64,000 nt of DNA from Mycobacteriales bacterium (GCA_040902655.1 JBBDWV010000026.1:34219-98218), one strand, 5' to 3'; counted from the first letter of the stretch, positions 24,386 through 32,990 are shown. The notes: generated by a model from the sequence alone, not told the origin. Numbers and translations are program-made.

Positions 24386-25591
24386 TCAGGCGGCGACCGC
24401 TTGCAGCGCGTCGGCGCGGGCGACCAACTCGGCGCGGTGGGGGAGCAGACTTTTGACCGCCCCCAGTCCGGCGACGCCGACGAGGGTGCCGTCGAGGTGG
24501 TAGCCGACGACGAGCTCGTGGTCCGGCCCCTCGTGCAGCACCCGCGTGTCGTGCAGCCCTGAGGCGGGGTTCCCGAAGGCCTGCAGCCGAAGGTCGTACT
24601 GGTCGGTCCAGAACGAGGGGATCGGCACGAAGGGCTTGTCGGGCGCAGAGCCGTAGCCCATTTCGGCGACGAGCGAGTGGGCGGCCCGCTTGGCCGTCTC
24701 GGGGACCATGTTCCAGTGCTCGATCCGACGGGGCCGGTCGCCGTAGAGGGGATGGGGGAAGCGGGCGACGTCGCCGACGGCCACCACCCGGTCCCCCCCT
24801 ACAGCCCGCAGGGAATTGTCACACAGGACCCCGTCCTCGAGGTCGAGCCCGTTCCCCGCGAGCCAGTCAACGTTGGGTTTCGACCCGACGGCCTCGACGA
24901 CCACGTCGGCGGCGAGCACGTCGCCCGACCCGAGCACGACGCCCTCGACGCGATCCTCGCCCCGGAGGCCAACGACGGCCTGCTCGGTACGGATCTGCAC
25001 GCCGTGCCGGGCGTGGCGCCGCGCGACAACGTCGGCCAACTCGCCGCCGAGGTGCTGCTCGAGCGGGCGCCGCTGAGGGATGACCAGCGTGACGTCGGAC
25101 CCTCGGACTGAAGCGGACGCAGCCACCTCGCAGCCAAGGAAGCCGCCGCCGACGACCACGACTCGGGCCCCCGGCGATAGGACACGGCGCAGGGCGCGCG
25201 AGTCACCCGCGGTGCGCAGGACATACCGGCCGGCGGCGGGCCCCGGAGCGGCCAGCCGGCGGGGACGCAGACCGGTGGCCACGACCAGGCCGTCGAACGG
25301 AATTTGCTCGCCGTCGGCGAGGTCGAGCTGGCCGTCGCCGATCGCTGCGCCAACGACCGCGCGACCCAGCCGCCACTGGATCCGGTCCCAACTGGGCTTG
25401 CGCCGGAAGAGCTCGAGTTCGTAGGCCTCCGCCTGCGTGAGCGCCTGCTTGGACAGGGCGGGCCGGTTGTACGGCTGCTCCGGCTCCTCACCGATGACGG
25501 TGACGGTGCCCGGGAAGCCTGCCGCCAGCAGCGACTCCGCCGCCCGGAGCCCCGAGAGAGACCCGCCGACGACGACGAGCTGGTCGACCAC
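24386..25591 (-). CDS. FAD-dependent ferredoxin reductase
   Basis: 401 residues. Two Rossmann motifs (VVVGGSLSGLRAAESLLAAG for FAD, VVVVGGGFLGCEVAASA for NAD), PYNRPALSKQAL, LVVATGLRPRRL and AVGDVARFPHP place it with the rubredoxin/putidaredoxin-reductase type of oxygenase-coupled reductases. It passes electrons from NAD(P)H to a ferredoxin. The ferredoxin gene is 2 bp upstream in the same operon. It is the last of eight minus-strand genes reading from the Rieske protein gene at 31104. No P450 or oxygenase alpha subunit is in the window, so the final electron acceptor is elsewhere or unusual. Confidence 0.93.
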   Translation of the reverse strand: MVDQLVVVGGSLSGLRAAESLLAAGFPGTVTVIGEEPEQPYNRPALSKQALTQAEAYELELFRRKPSWDRIQWRLGRAVVGAAIGDGQLDLADGEQIPFDGLVVATGLRPRRLAAPGPAAGRYVLRTAGDSRALRRVLSPGARVVVVGGGFLGCEVAASASVRGSDVTLVIPQRRPLEQHLGGELADVVARRHARHGVQIRTEQAVVGLRGEDRVEGVVLGSGDVLAADVVVEAVGSKPNVDWLAGNGLDLEDGVLCDNSLRAVGGDRVVAVGDVARFPHPLYGDRPRRIEHWNMVPETAKRAAHSLVAEMGYGSAPDKPFVPIPSFWTDQYDLRLQAFGNPASGLHDTRVLHEGPDHELVVGYHLDGTLVGVAGLGAVKSLLPHRAELVARADALQAVAA

Positions 25592-25593
25592 GG

Positions 25594-25779
25594 CTACTCC
25601 TCGAGGGAAATGGCCTGGACGGGGCAGGCATCGATGGACGCCTCGACGTCGTCGAGCAGGTCAGGACCCGGGTCGGCGTCGTACTCCAGGCCCTCCTCGG
25701 CCAGCGTGAAGACCTTCGGGGCCGCCAGGGTGCACTGGCCGTGCTCCTTGCAGAGCTCTCGATCGACAACGACTCTCAT
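25594..25779 (-). CDS. 3Fe-4S (or modified 4Fe-4S) ferredoxin
   Basis: 61 residues. MRVVVDRELCKEHGQCTLAA and ACPVQAISLEE. The cluster ligands are C10, C16 and a third Cys in CPVQA, while the usual second Cys is H13 (C-x2-H-x2-C). This pattern is typical of single-cluster ferredoxins that serve cytochrome P450s in actinobacteria. The upstream neighbour is an MBL-fold gene and the reductase gene follows. Its presence implies a P450 or another oxygenase as partner, not found here. Confidence 0.93.
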   Translation of the reverse strand: MRVVVDRELCKEHGQCTLAAPKVFTLAEEGLEYDADPGPDLLDDVEASIDACPVQAISLEE

Positions 25780-25834
25780 GTGTCCTGGTCCTCCGTCATC
25801 GTGCGGATCGGCGTGTACAGCGGAACACCCGGTG

Positions 25835-26686
25835 TCACGACGCGAGATCGGTCAGGACCTCGAGCACCGCCTCCACGTGCTGGTGCACCACGTCGCGGCC
25901 CTCCAGGACGAGCCCGTGGGCCGGGGCGATGCGGCCGACGTCGTACTCGTCGAATAGCGCCCGCACCCCGTCGAGCAAGGTTGTCGTTTTGGCGTGGCGC
26001 AGCCATTCGAACTTCGAGGTGAGGTGACCGGCGACCTGCGTCGGGTCCTGTTGCGCAGGCATCGCCGCGGTCAGCCGGCGTGGGCCGTCCGCCAGCTCGT
26101 TCAGGGTGTGCGTGAAGGAGTCCGACGTGAACAGGGTCGCGGTGGCGGCGTCGTAAGCCCACCAGGTCGCCAGCAGCCGGAGGCTGGGCGGGATCACCTG
26201 GAGGTCCCGGGCCGGACCAACCGGCATCCGGAAACCGGCTGGCATGCGCTCGAGCTGGATGCGCTCCCGCCGGTCGCCGAACTGCACCTCCCCGGCTGCC
26301 TCGAAGGAGTCGAACGGGTTCGGGCCGCCCCCGGCATAAAGGCGGTCCACCGGGAATGCACGGGCGATGGCGCCGATGCCGCCGGTCGTGTCCGGCTCCG
26401 CTCGCGTGACGAAGATGCTTACCGGTGAGCCGGCAGGGAGCAGCTGCTGCAGCTGCTCGACCACGACGTCGCCGAGCACCGCCGGTCCGGGGTCTACGAC
26501 CAGGCAGTGACCGTCGTCGAGCAGCACGTAGCAGTTCGACGGCTGCCACCCGCGGGCCTCCGGAGGTACCCAGCTGATCCGTCCGTCCAGCGCGATGCTG
26601 CTGCCCAGGAGGTAGAGCGCGTCGGGCACCAGCTCCACCAGCGCCGCCGCGGTCTCGGTCGAGGCCTCCGTCTGGGTAGGGCTCAT
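25835..26686 (-). CDS. MBL-fold protein with degenerate metal site
   Basis: 283 residues. The metallo-beta-lactamase fold is recognisable from CYVLLDDGHCLVVDPGPAVL, the FTSDSFTH strand and the C-terminal IAPAHG. At the metal motif, normally HxHxDH or HxExDH, it reads V-T-R-A-E-P-D-T-T-G-G, so the histidines are missing and only E and D remain. This resembles flavodiiron-type MBL domains that have lost ligands. A hydrolase or oxidoreductase role is therefore uncertain; a binding or scaffold role is possible. It is in the eight-gene operon, and a relative with a better metal site is encoded at 27431. Confidence 0.8.
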   Translation of the reverse strand: MSPTQTEASTETAAALVELVPDALYLLGSSIALDGRISWVPPEARGWQPSNCYVLLDDGHCLVVDPGPAVLGDVVVEQLQQLLPAGSPVSIFVTRAEPDTTGGIGAIARAFPVDRLYAGGGPNPFDSFEAAGEVQFGDRRERIQLERMPAGFRMPVGPARDLQVIPPSLRLLATWWAYDAATATLFTSDSFTHTLNELADGPRRLTAAMPAQQDPTQVAGHLTSKFEWLRHAKTTTLLDGVRALFDEYDVGRIAPAHGLVLEGRDVVHQHVEAVLEVLTDLAS

Positions 26687-26744
26687 CGGAGCCGTCCTCT
26701 CTTCCAGCTGCCGGGGCTCGTTGTCACGGGTCGTCGGGTGGTGG

Positions 26745-27398
26745 TCACAGCTCGACGACGAAGCGCACGGGGGACCCGTCCGAGCCGTCGATCCTCAGCG
26801 GGAAGGCGAAGGCCCGGCCGCGGCGTCCGACGACGAGTTCAAGGTCCTTGAGGTGTTCGGCGATCAGGACGCCGGCGCCGAGAAGCGTGTGATGGACGGG
26901 GAAGTCGAACCCCTCCGGCCGCAGGTGCTCAGGCCGGTCGGGGGACGGGACGTCGATAGCCACCATCTTCAGCTGCTGGTCCACCAGCCAATGGGCGGCG
27001 TCGTGGCTCAGCCAGGGGTGCCGGCGGTAGGTCTCGCGATCGGTCGAGAAGTACTGCGACCAGCCGGTGCGCAGCAAGAGGATGTCGCCGGGCTGCAGAC
27101 CTGGATCGGCAGTCCGGAGCTCGTCGGCGGTGATCTCGTGATCAGGGCCGCACGCCACGGCCATGCCGATCGCCGGTCCGCTGACGCGGTCGAGGGACAG
27201 CTCCTCGATGCTCTCGGCTCCCGGGATGAAGTGCGCGGGCGCGTCGAGGTGAGTGCCGGAGTGGACGGCGCAGTCCAGGTGCGTGACGTTCACGCCGTGG
27301 CTGTCCAGAGACTTCAGCCGGGTCACCCGGATCGGGGGGAGGGTCGTGAGCCCGAACATGCCGTCGGTGAAGTGGTGCGTCAGGTCCACGAGCTGCAC
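26745..27398 (-). CDS. cyclase-family hydrolase (kynurenine formamidase-like)
   Basis: 217 residues. MQLVDLTHHFTDGMFG and the metal-binding signature HSGTHLDAPAHF are diagnostic; RTGWSQYF and VAIDVPSPD follow at the usual spacing. Members hydrolyse amides or lactones, or open cyclic imides and isatin-like rings, with Mn or Zn. All metal-binding residues are present. It lies 32 bp after the second MBL gene within the operon. A second cyclase-family gene is at 42137. The reaction may be ring opening, but the substrate is not known. Confidence 0.88.
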   Translation of the reverse strand: MQLVDLTHHFTDGMFGLTTLPPIRVTRLKSLDSHGVNVTHLDCAVHSGTHLDAPAHFIPGAESIEELSLDRVSGPAIGMAVACGPDHEITADELRTADPGLQPGDILLLRTGWSQYFSTDRETYRRHPWLSHDAAHWLVDQQLKMVAIDVPSPDRPEHLRPEGFDFPVHHTLLGAGVLIAEHLKDLELVVGRRGRAFAFPLRIDGSDGSPVRFVVEL

Positions 27399-27430
27399 GC
27401 GGGTCTCCTTCCTCGGGTCGTTGCGCCGGC

Positions 27431-28264
27431 TCAGCCGACGAACGCCTTGCGATGGGCGGCCTTGAGGACCGGCATGATCACGTTGAGGTCGTCTACGACG
27501 CTGCCGTGCGCCGGGGCGAGCAGCCGCGTGGGGTACTTCTCGAGCAGCGCGTCGAACCGGTCGAAGTACTGGTCGATCCGCACGAACCGGCTCCAGAACA
27601 GCGACGACTTCGTCAGGTGGGTGGCCAGGTCCAGGTCCGGCGGGTGGTCGAGCTCACTGGCAAGTAGCGCGCACTCCCCGACCCGGTGCAGCGGCTCGTC
27701 GACGTCGCGCGACGGCTGCGGCAGGTGCCCGTAACCGAGCGCGTCGACCGGGAAGAGCACCTGCTGCTTCTTCTCGTAGCCCCAGACGGTGGAGGGCAGG
27801 TCGCGGATCACGGCCTCGAGGACGACGAACACGAAGCCGCCGCCCAGGTCGATCTCCGTGCCGTGGGGGACCGCCGTCATGCGGTCAGCGAAGTTCGGGA
27901 AGTAGAGGTGGTAGTCGCGCAGGTCGCCCAGCACCTGCGCCTCCGGGTAGGTCGTGAGGACCCGGTCGAGGCTGCCGGCGTGCGGGATTTCGGGGTGGGA
28001 GGGGACGATGTAGTCCAGCGCCCGGCCCTGCAGGACATGCGCCAGGTCGGCCTCGATCTTGTCCCACGCACCGGCCGGGCCGGTGTCGAACAGCAGGGTC
28101 CGGTCCTCGCCCAGGACGAGGTAGGCGGAGGTGTGAAAGTGCACCGGCTCATCGAAGGCCGAGCTCTCGAGGCAGGAGCCGAGCCACCAGACGCCGCTGG
28201 CCAGCTCGCGGGGCAAGCCCGCGCCGCCGGTGGACGGAACCGCTTCTGTCTGGGTCGCGCTCAT
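27431..28264 (-). CDS. MBL-fold protein (flavodiiron-like metal motif)
   Basis: 277 residues from ATG 28264. An upstream extension to 28366 overlaps the amidohydrolase gene and is less likely. The metal motif is V-P-S-H-P-E-I-P-H-A-G-S: two His and Glu of HxExDH are kept, with Pro where Asp is usual. LLFDTGPAGAWDKIE, FPVDALGYGH and LAPAHGSVV supply the other fold elements. It starts MSATQTEAV, similar to the MSPTQTEAS start of the other MBL protein, so the two probably arose by duplication. Likely a metal-binding hydrolase or oxidoreductase in the same pathway. Confidence 0.82.
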   Translation of the reverse strand: MSATQTEAVPSTGGAGLPRELASGVWWLGSCLESSAFDEPVHFHTSAYLVLGEDRTLLFDTGPAGAWDKIEADLAHVLQGRALDYIVPSHPEIPHAGSLDRVLTTYPEAQVLGDLRDYHLYFPNFADRMTAVPHGTEIDLGGGFVFVVLEAVIRDLPSTVWGYEKKQQVLFPVDALGYGHLPQPSRDVDEPLHRVGECALLASELDHPPDLDLATHLTKSSLFWSRFVRIDQYFDRFDALLEKYPTRLLAPAHGSVVDDLNVIMPVLKAAHRKAFVG

Positions 28265-28319
28265 GCCGGATCTCCAGGTGGATTGGACGTCGGTGCCGGA
28301 CTGTCCATTGGTCCCGTGC

Positions 28320-29546
28320 TCACTGCGGGACGGGCGGTTGAAACTGGGTGGGTGCGTCGAGGCCACCGGGTCCGGTCGCGCCGGGGAACTCGCTCCAGTG
28401 CCGGGAGCTGCGGGTGCTGGACAGTCGCAGCTTCTCGATCGCGTTGAGGCCGAGGATCTGGGCGCGGACCTCGCGCGAGACGCCTTGGAAGCCCATTGCC
28501 GTGCTGTAGTCGCCGTCCCAGTGCGGGTAGTCGGTCGCGAACTCGAGCGTCGTGGGCCCGAGCCACTCGATGACGCGCGCCATGTACTTCATGTCGCGCG
28601 GCTCCTCGTAGGGCTGGCGCGTGAACGAGACGTGCTCGCGGACGTAGTCCGACGGCTTCCGCTCGAGCGCCGGCACCTCGGAGCGCAGGGACTGCCAGTG
28701 CTTGTCCAGCCGCCACAGCAGCGGCAGGCACCAGGCGTAGCCTCCCTCGACGAAGGTGAAGCGAAGGTCGGGGAAGCGACCGAAGACGCCCTCCTCCAGC
28801 AGGCTGACCAGGTGAGCGGCGTAGAGCATGGAGAACTGCGCGTGGTTCTCCAGGAAAGTCCGCGGCGCGCCCGACGACGTGAGCAGCGCCGGGCCTGGGC
28901 GCTGGAGCGTGACGTGCGTGCACACGACCAGCCCGGCCCGCGACGCCGCCTCGTAGACCGGCCAGAAGGTCCGGTGCCCGAGCGGGATACCGAGGTAGGG
29001 GTTGAGCATGACCTGCACGAAGTGCGGGTGGCCGGCCCACTTCTCGATCTCGCGCACCGCGAGGTCGGGGTCCGAGCTGACGCGGATCGTGCCCTTGTAG
29101 CGCTCGTGGCCGTTGTACTCGCCGAGCCACGAGCTGGCCAGCCAGGTGTTGTTGGCGGCAGACATCGCCGCCTCGTGCTCAGGGTTGGCGGCGGACTTGT
29201 CGGTGAGCGGGATGATGACCGCCAGGTCCACACCTGCCTCGTCGAACAGCTGCCGGCCGGTCAGCCCTGGATCGGAGCCGGCGGGGCCGCCGTCGCTGCC
29301 GAAGGCGTCCAGCCGCCGTCCCTCGTTGGGAGGCGCGAAGATGACCGACGCCCCGAGGATGCCGCCACCGTAGAGAAGGTCCTTGAAGTGGGCCCACTCG
29401 GACGGGAGGCTGTCGGCTAGCTCCACGGCGCTGCGCGGGTTCACGTGGATGTCGCTGTCGACGACCTTGACAGGAACCGTCTCCGACGCGCTGGTGCCGG
29501 AGGGGGCGGCCGCTGGCGCGTGCGTGGTCGAGGACAGGCTCGTCAT
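28320..29546 (-). CDS. amidohydrolase family 2 (ACMSD-like decarboxylase/hydrolase)
   Basis: 408 residues. VVDSDIHVNPRSAVELA has the N-terminal Asp and His metal ligands (D32, H34). VVCTHVTLQ and the C-terminal FATDYPHWDGD supply further ligands, and FTFVEGGYAWCLPLLWRLDK is typical of the group. Members include ACMSD, gamma-resorcylate decarboxylase and related C-C cleaving hydrolases of aromatic catabolism. All key ligands look intact. The gene overlaps the upstream paralogue by 4 bp. The two products share architecture, but only this one keeps the metal site, so a heteromer with one active subunit is plausible. Confidence 0.88.
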   Translation of the reverse strand: MTSLSSTTHAPAAAPSGTSASETVPVKVVDSDIHVNPRSAVELADSLPSEWAHFKDLLYGGGILGASVIFAPPNEGRRLDAFGSDGGPAGSDPGLTGRQLFDEAGVDLAVIIPLTDKSAANPEHEAAMSAANNTWLASSWLGEYNGHERYKGTIRVSSDPDLAVREIEKWAGHPHFVQVMLNPYLGIPLGHRTFWPVYEAASRAGLVVCTHVTLQRPGPALLTSSGAPRTFLENHAQFSMLYAAHLVSLLEEGVFGRFPDLRFTFVEGGYAWCLPLLWRLDKHWQSLRSEVPALERKPSDYVREHVSFTRQPYEEPRDMKYMARVIEWLGPTTLEFATDYPHWDGDYSTAMGFQGVSREVRAQILGLNAIEKLRLSSTRSSRHWSEFPGATGPGGLDAPTQFQPPVPQ

Positions 29547-30715
29547 CGGTCTCCTCCGGTGGGCAGGCCGCGGTAGAGGTCGTGAGCATTTTCGAGCAGG
29601 ACCCGGCGGCGCAGGTGCTCGTCAGCGGACGGAAGCAAACCGTCGACCGGCAGGAAGTCCCAGGCGGGGTAGCCACTTCCGTAAAGGAGAACCCTCTCTG
29701 CGTCGGACATGACGGCCCACTCGTCGACCAGCGCGTCGTCGGTCGGTCCCTCGTTGAGGCGGGACACGAAGCGCACGTTGTCCAGCAGGTACTCGGACGG
29801 GAGCCGCGACATCCAGGGCATGTCCGGCCGCATCGGCCGGTAGTCCTTGTCCATCCGCCACATCATCGTGGCGGCGAAGTCCCAGCCGCCGTCGCCGAAG
29901 ACCACGCGGAACTCGGGCAGGTCGTCGAAGACGCCCTCGACCATGAGGCTGGCAAGGTGATTGACCAGCGTCAGCGGCTGGTAGGAGGCGAAGCCCAGGA
30001 AGGTGCGGAAGTAGCCGCTGGCGGAAGGGGCGAACTCGACACCGGTCTCGGCATCGGCCCGGATCATGACGGGCAGTCCGCGCTCGGCGGCAGCCCGCCA
30101 GATCGGCCAGAAGCTGCGCTTGCCGTACGGCTGGAGCGACTGCAGCGGGACGCTGACCTGGACGAACCGCGGATCGTCGGCCCAGCGCTCGATCTCGCGG
30201 ACCGCTGCCTCCGCGTCGCCCGGTGCCACCCGGATGGAACCGCGGTAGCGCTGATCCGCACCGGGACGGTCGAGCCAGGTGCTGGCCAGCCACTCGTTGG
30301 TCGCCGAGCAGATGGCCGTGAGCAGGTCGATGTCGGGGAGCAGCCCCAGGGTCAGCGGGTTGAGCACCGCCATGGTGACCGGGGAGTCCACGAACAGGTG
30401 CCGCTCGAGCAGCTCGGGGTCCGACCCGGGCGGGCCGTCACCGTCGTAGGCCTCGCGCAGGTAGTCGCCCAGCACGTTTGGGTAGTAGTAGCGCTCGCCG
30501 GAGGGCAGCCGCCGGTCACCCCAGACCCGAGGGAGGTACGCGCGCAGGTCGGCCTGCTCGCGCGGCCGGACCTGGACCGAGGCGTCGACGACGTCGTGGC
30601 GGACGGTGCGACCGGAGCCGGCCCGGTCGTGCAGCGAGGTCCGGGCGAGGTCGGCCAACCGTCCGCCGGTGAGCTCGGTGGCGCCGCGCGGCGGTGTTCC
30701 GGTGGGGGCGCTCAT
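29543..30715 (-). CDS. amidohydrolase paralogue lacking metal ligands (pseudoenzyme?)
   Basis: 390 residues from ATG 30715. A longer frame upstream is a shadow of the Rieske gene. It aligns along its whole length with the next gene's product (shared AVLNPLTLG-like centre, NEWLASTWL, RYRGSIRVAP, FWPIWRAAAERG). The metal-binding positions are changed: D32-I-H34 becomes S46-V-Q48, the CTH histidine becomes R in MIRAD, and ATDYPHWD becomes G-S-G-Y-P-A-W-D. It is otherwise well kept with no stop or frameshift, so selection seems to maintain it without catalysis, perhaps as a regulatory or assembly subunit. It overlaps both neighbours by 4 bp. Confidence 0.86.
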   Translation of the reverse strand: MSAPTGTPPRGATELTGGRLADLARTSLHDRAGSGRTVRHDVVDASVQVRPREQADLRAYLPRVWGDRRLPSGERYYYPNVLGDYLREAYDGDGPPGSDPELLERHLFVDSPVTMAVLNPLTLGLLPDIDLLTAICSATNEWLASTWLDRPGADQRYRGSIRVAPGDAEAAVREIERWADDPRFVQVSVPLQSLQPYGKRSFWPIWRAAAERGLPVMIRADAETGVEFAPSASGYFRTFLGFASYQPLTLVNHLASLMVEGVFDDLPEFRVVFGDGGWDFAATMMWRMDKDYRPMRPDMPWMSRLPSEYLLDNVRFVSRLNEGPTDDALVDEWAVMSDAERVLLYGSGYPAWDFLPVDGLLPSADEHLRRRVLLENAHDLYRGLPTGGDR

Positions 30716-31104
30716 CGGGCGACCTCCGCGGCCGCCCGAGCGGCAGGCCGGACCGGCAGGCTCACGACGATCTTCCCGTCCTGTTCGTGCGCCGGGTAGG
30801 TGAGGACCTTGATGGCGGGCTGCGCCACCGTCTCGCCCTCCGGCAGCCGGAACTCCCACCCGTGCCACGGGCAGCGCAGGATCTTGCCGTCGGCCTCCCA
30901 GCGGCGCTGCCCGGGACCGTCCGAGACGACCATGCCCGTGAGCACGCCGCGGCACAGCGGCGCACCTGCGTGCGGACACAGGTTGCGCACCGCGACGTAC
31001 TCGCCGTCGATGTTGTAGATCCCGAACTCGAGCTTGCCGATCGTCACGATCGAACTGCCGCCGGGGGGAACCTCCTGCGCGTCACACACCACGTGCTCGG
31101 TCAT
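30712..31104 (-). CDS. Rieske 2Fe-2S ferredoxin-type protein
   Basis: 130 residues with one Rieske domain. Cluster ligands are in CPHAGAPLC and, 34 residues later, CPWHGWEF (C-x-H and C-x2-H). There is no membrane segment and no oxygenase catalytic domain, so this is a soluble electron carrier like the ferredoxin components of ring-hydroxylating dioxygenases. It is the first gene of the eight-gene operon, so the reductase at its far end could reduce it. A terminal oxygenase alpha subunit is not seen. A palindrome lies about 90 bp upstream of its start. Confidence 0.92.
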   Translation of the reverse strand: MTEHVVCDAQEVPPGGSSIVTIGKLEFGIYNIDGEYVAVRNLCPHAGAPLCRGVLTGMVVSDGPGQRRWEADGKILRCPWHGWEFRLPEGETVAQPAIKVLTYPAHEQDGKIVVSLPVRPAARAAAEVAR

Positions 31105-31193
31105 GCGGTCATCCCGTCCGTCGTGTCGGCCGGCAACGCGCGAGCCCGCGTCCTCTGCAGACAGGTTCTCTCATGCGCGTCAGGCGCTCTTCG

Positions 31194-31219
31194 GGAACTG
31201 GAAACTTATTCCTAGTTCC
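31194..31219. promoter_or_regulatory. 26-bp imperfect palindrome upstream of the Rieske operon
   Basis: Outer arms GGAACT (31194-31199) and AGTTCC (31214-31219), with inner GGAA and TTCC also facing each other. It sits between the Rieske gene start and the end of the TPP-enzyme gene, where the promoter of the eight-gene operon should be. A regulator-binding site is likely, but the protein is unknown. Confidence 0.55.
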
Positions 31220-31271
31220 AGGATACTCGGTCACCCGGCACGGTCAAGAGCCGGCAACGGCGCGATGACGG

Positions 31272-32990
31272 TCACCGACCAGCCACGTGGCCGGACAGGA
31301 ACCCGGCCACGACGTCCGGGCTGACCTTGCAGTCGAGCACGAGCGGGCCCACGCGCCCGGTGGCCAGCAGCGGAGCCAGGGCCTCGAGGTCGGCCACGGT
31401 CCGCACCGTGGCCGCCTCGAGCGCGAACGCCTCGGCCAAGGCGGCAAAGTCGGTGTCGGGGAACATGGCCTGCTTGCCCGAGAACCCGCGCAGCTCGAGG
31501 AAGTGGCGCTCGGCCCCGTAGGCAGCATCATTCATGATCACCACGATGAGCGGCAGGTCCAGGCGCGCCAGGGTCTCCAGCTCACCGAGCGACATCAGCA
31601 TTGCCCCGTCGCCGATGAACAGGACGGTGCAGGTGTCCGGTCGCGCGATCGTCGCGCCCATGGCCGTTCCGAACCCCAGGCCGATCGTAGAGAAGTCGGA
31701 ACTGAGCTTGAAGCGGTCCGGCGACGGCACCCTCATGTGTGGCGGGATGAAGCCGAAGAAGTTGCCGTTGTCGGTTACGACGGCCCGGTCGTCGGGCAGC
31801 AGCCGGTCGAGCTCCAGGATCAGGGTCCGCGGATCGATCGCCCACCGGGTGCTCGCCGCCTCGAAGTCGGCGGCCGGATCGAAGCGGGCGAGCAGCTCAA
31901 TGTTCTCGGCGCTGTGCAACGGCTTGTCCTCCGGGCTGCGCTCCGGCAGCGCGGCGAGGAGCTGCTCGCAGACCACGCGCGCGTCGCCCACCACCGCCAC
32001 GTCGGCCCAGTAGAAGCGCCCGATACTTGCGCGGTCGCTGTCCACGTGCACCACCGGTGCGGTGGGCAGCCCGCTGCCGTCGCTGGTGCTCTTGAGGTTC
32101 AGGCTCGCACCGAAGGTCAGGACGCAGTCCGCCTCGTCCATCAGGCGTCGTCCAGCCGTATGCGACCACGATCCGATCAGGCCGGCGTTGAGCGGGTGCC
32201 CCGCGAACATGCCGATGCCGCGCAGGGAGGTCGACAGGACGGCGCCGATCCTGTCGGCCAGCTCGACCAGCGCCGACGTGGCGCCCGCAGACCAGGCCCC
32301 TGCCCCGGCGACAATCATCGGCCGACGGCTCCGGGAGATCATGGCGACAGCCGCGTCGATGGACTGCTGGCGCGCCGGGAGCGGTGCGGGGGACGGACCA
32401 GGTCCGGTGGCCGTGCTGGCTGGCAGCTCCACGGGAGCCTCGAACAGGTCGCGCGGGATCGTCAGCAGGACCGTGTGCCCGCGCATCGCCGCACCTGCCG
32501 CGTCCAGCACGGCGTGCGGGAGCGACCGGGCGGTCTGCGGCGTGAACGTCGGGAAGCCGCAGCCCGCACCTACGACGGCGATGTCGAGCGCCTTGCCGTC
32601 TGGCAGCAGGACGCTGTTCGCCGGCGGGTGCACCCACTCGTCCCCCGTGATGGCGAGGACAGGAGTGGCGTCGCCCCGGGCCGCGTTGGCCAGGGCGGTG
32701 AGCGCGTTCGTGGTGCCGGGCCCCCGGCTGATGACGCACACGCCGAGAGCACCGGTTGTGCTCGCGTAGCCGGCCGCCATGGCCACGGCGGCGTTCTCGT
32801 GCCGGGCGTCGTGGTACCGGACGCCGCGGTCCACGAGCGCCGACACGAGCCGCACCGTGTCGTCGCCCATGAGCCCGAAGACGTCGTGGACACCCAGGTC
32901 GACCAGCAGCGCGGCCGTGGCCTCGTACGCGGGCTGGAACCCGGTCGGCGCAGCGGCCGACTTGGTGTGGGGCACGGGCATGTCCTTCAT
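31272..32990 (-). CDS. thiamine-diphosphate-dependent enzyme (acetolactate synthase/benzoylformate decarboxylase family)
   Basis: 572 residues, full length. The N-terminal Pyr domain holds the catalytic Glu (E65 in DARHENAAVAMAAGYA); a central domain follows; the C-terminal PP domain has IGDGAMLMSLGELETLARLD and the VIMNDAAYG end of the ThDP motif. Family members decarboxylate 2-oxoacids or form acyloins. The neighbourhood includes a hydroxyacid oxidase, which would make 2-oxoacids, so decarboxylation of an arylglyoxylate-like acid is an attractive guess. It starts next to a promoter region shared with the ABC importer. No sign of damage. Confidence 0.9.
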   Translation of the reverse strand: MKDMPVPHTKSAAAPTGFQPAYEATAALLVDLGVHDVFGLMGDDTVRLVSALVDRGVRYHDARHENAAVAMAAGYASTTGALGVCVISRGPGTTNALTALANAARGDATPVLAITGDEWVHPPANSVLLPDGKALDIAVVGAGCGFPTFTPQTARSLPHAVLDAAGAAMRGHTVLLTIPRDLFEAPVELPASTATGPGPSPAPLPARQQSIDAAVAMISRSRRPMIVAGAGAWSAGATSALVELADRIGAVLSTSLRGIGMFAGHPLNAGLIGSWSHTAGRRLMDEADCVLTFGASLNLKSTSDGSGLPTAPVVHVDSDRASIGRFYWADVAVVGDARVVCEQLLAALPERSPEDKPLHSAENIELLARFDPAADFEAASTRWAIDPRTLILELDRLLPDDRAVVTDNGNFFGFIPPHMRVPSPDRFKLSSDFSTIGLGFGTAMGATIARPDTCTVLFIGDGAMLMSLGELETLARLDLPLIVVIMNDAAYGAERHFLELRGFSGKQAMFPDTDFAALAEAFALEAATVRTVADLEALAPLLATGRVGPLVLDCKVSPDVVAGFLSGHVAGR

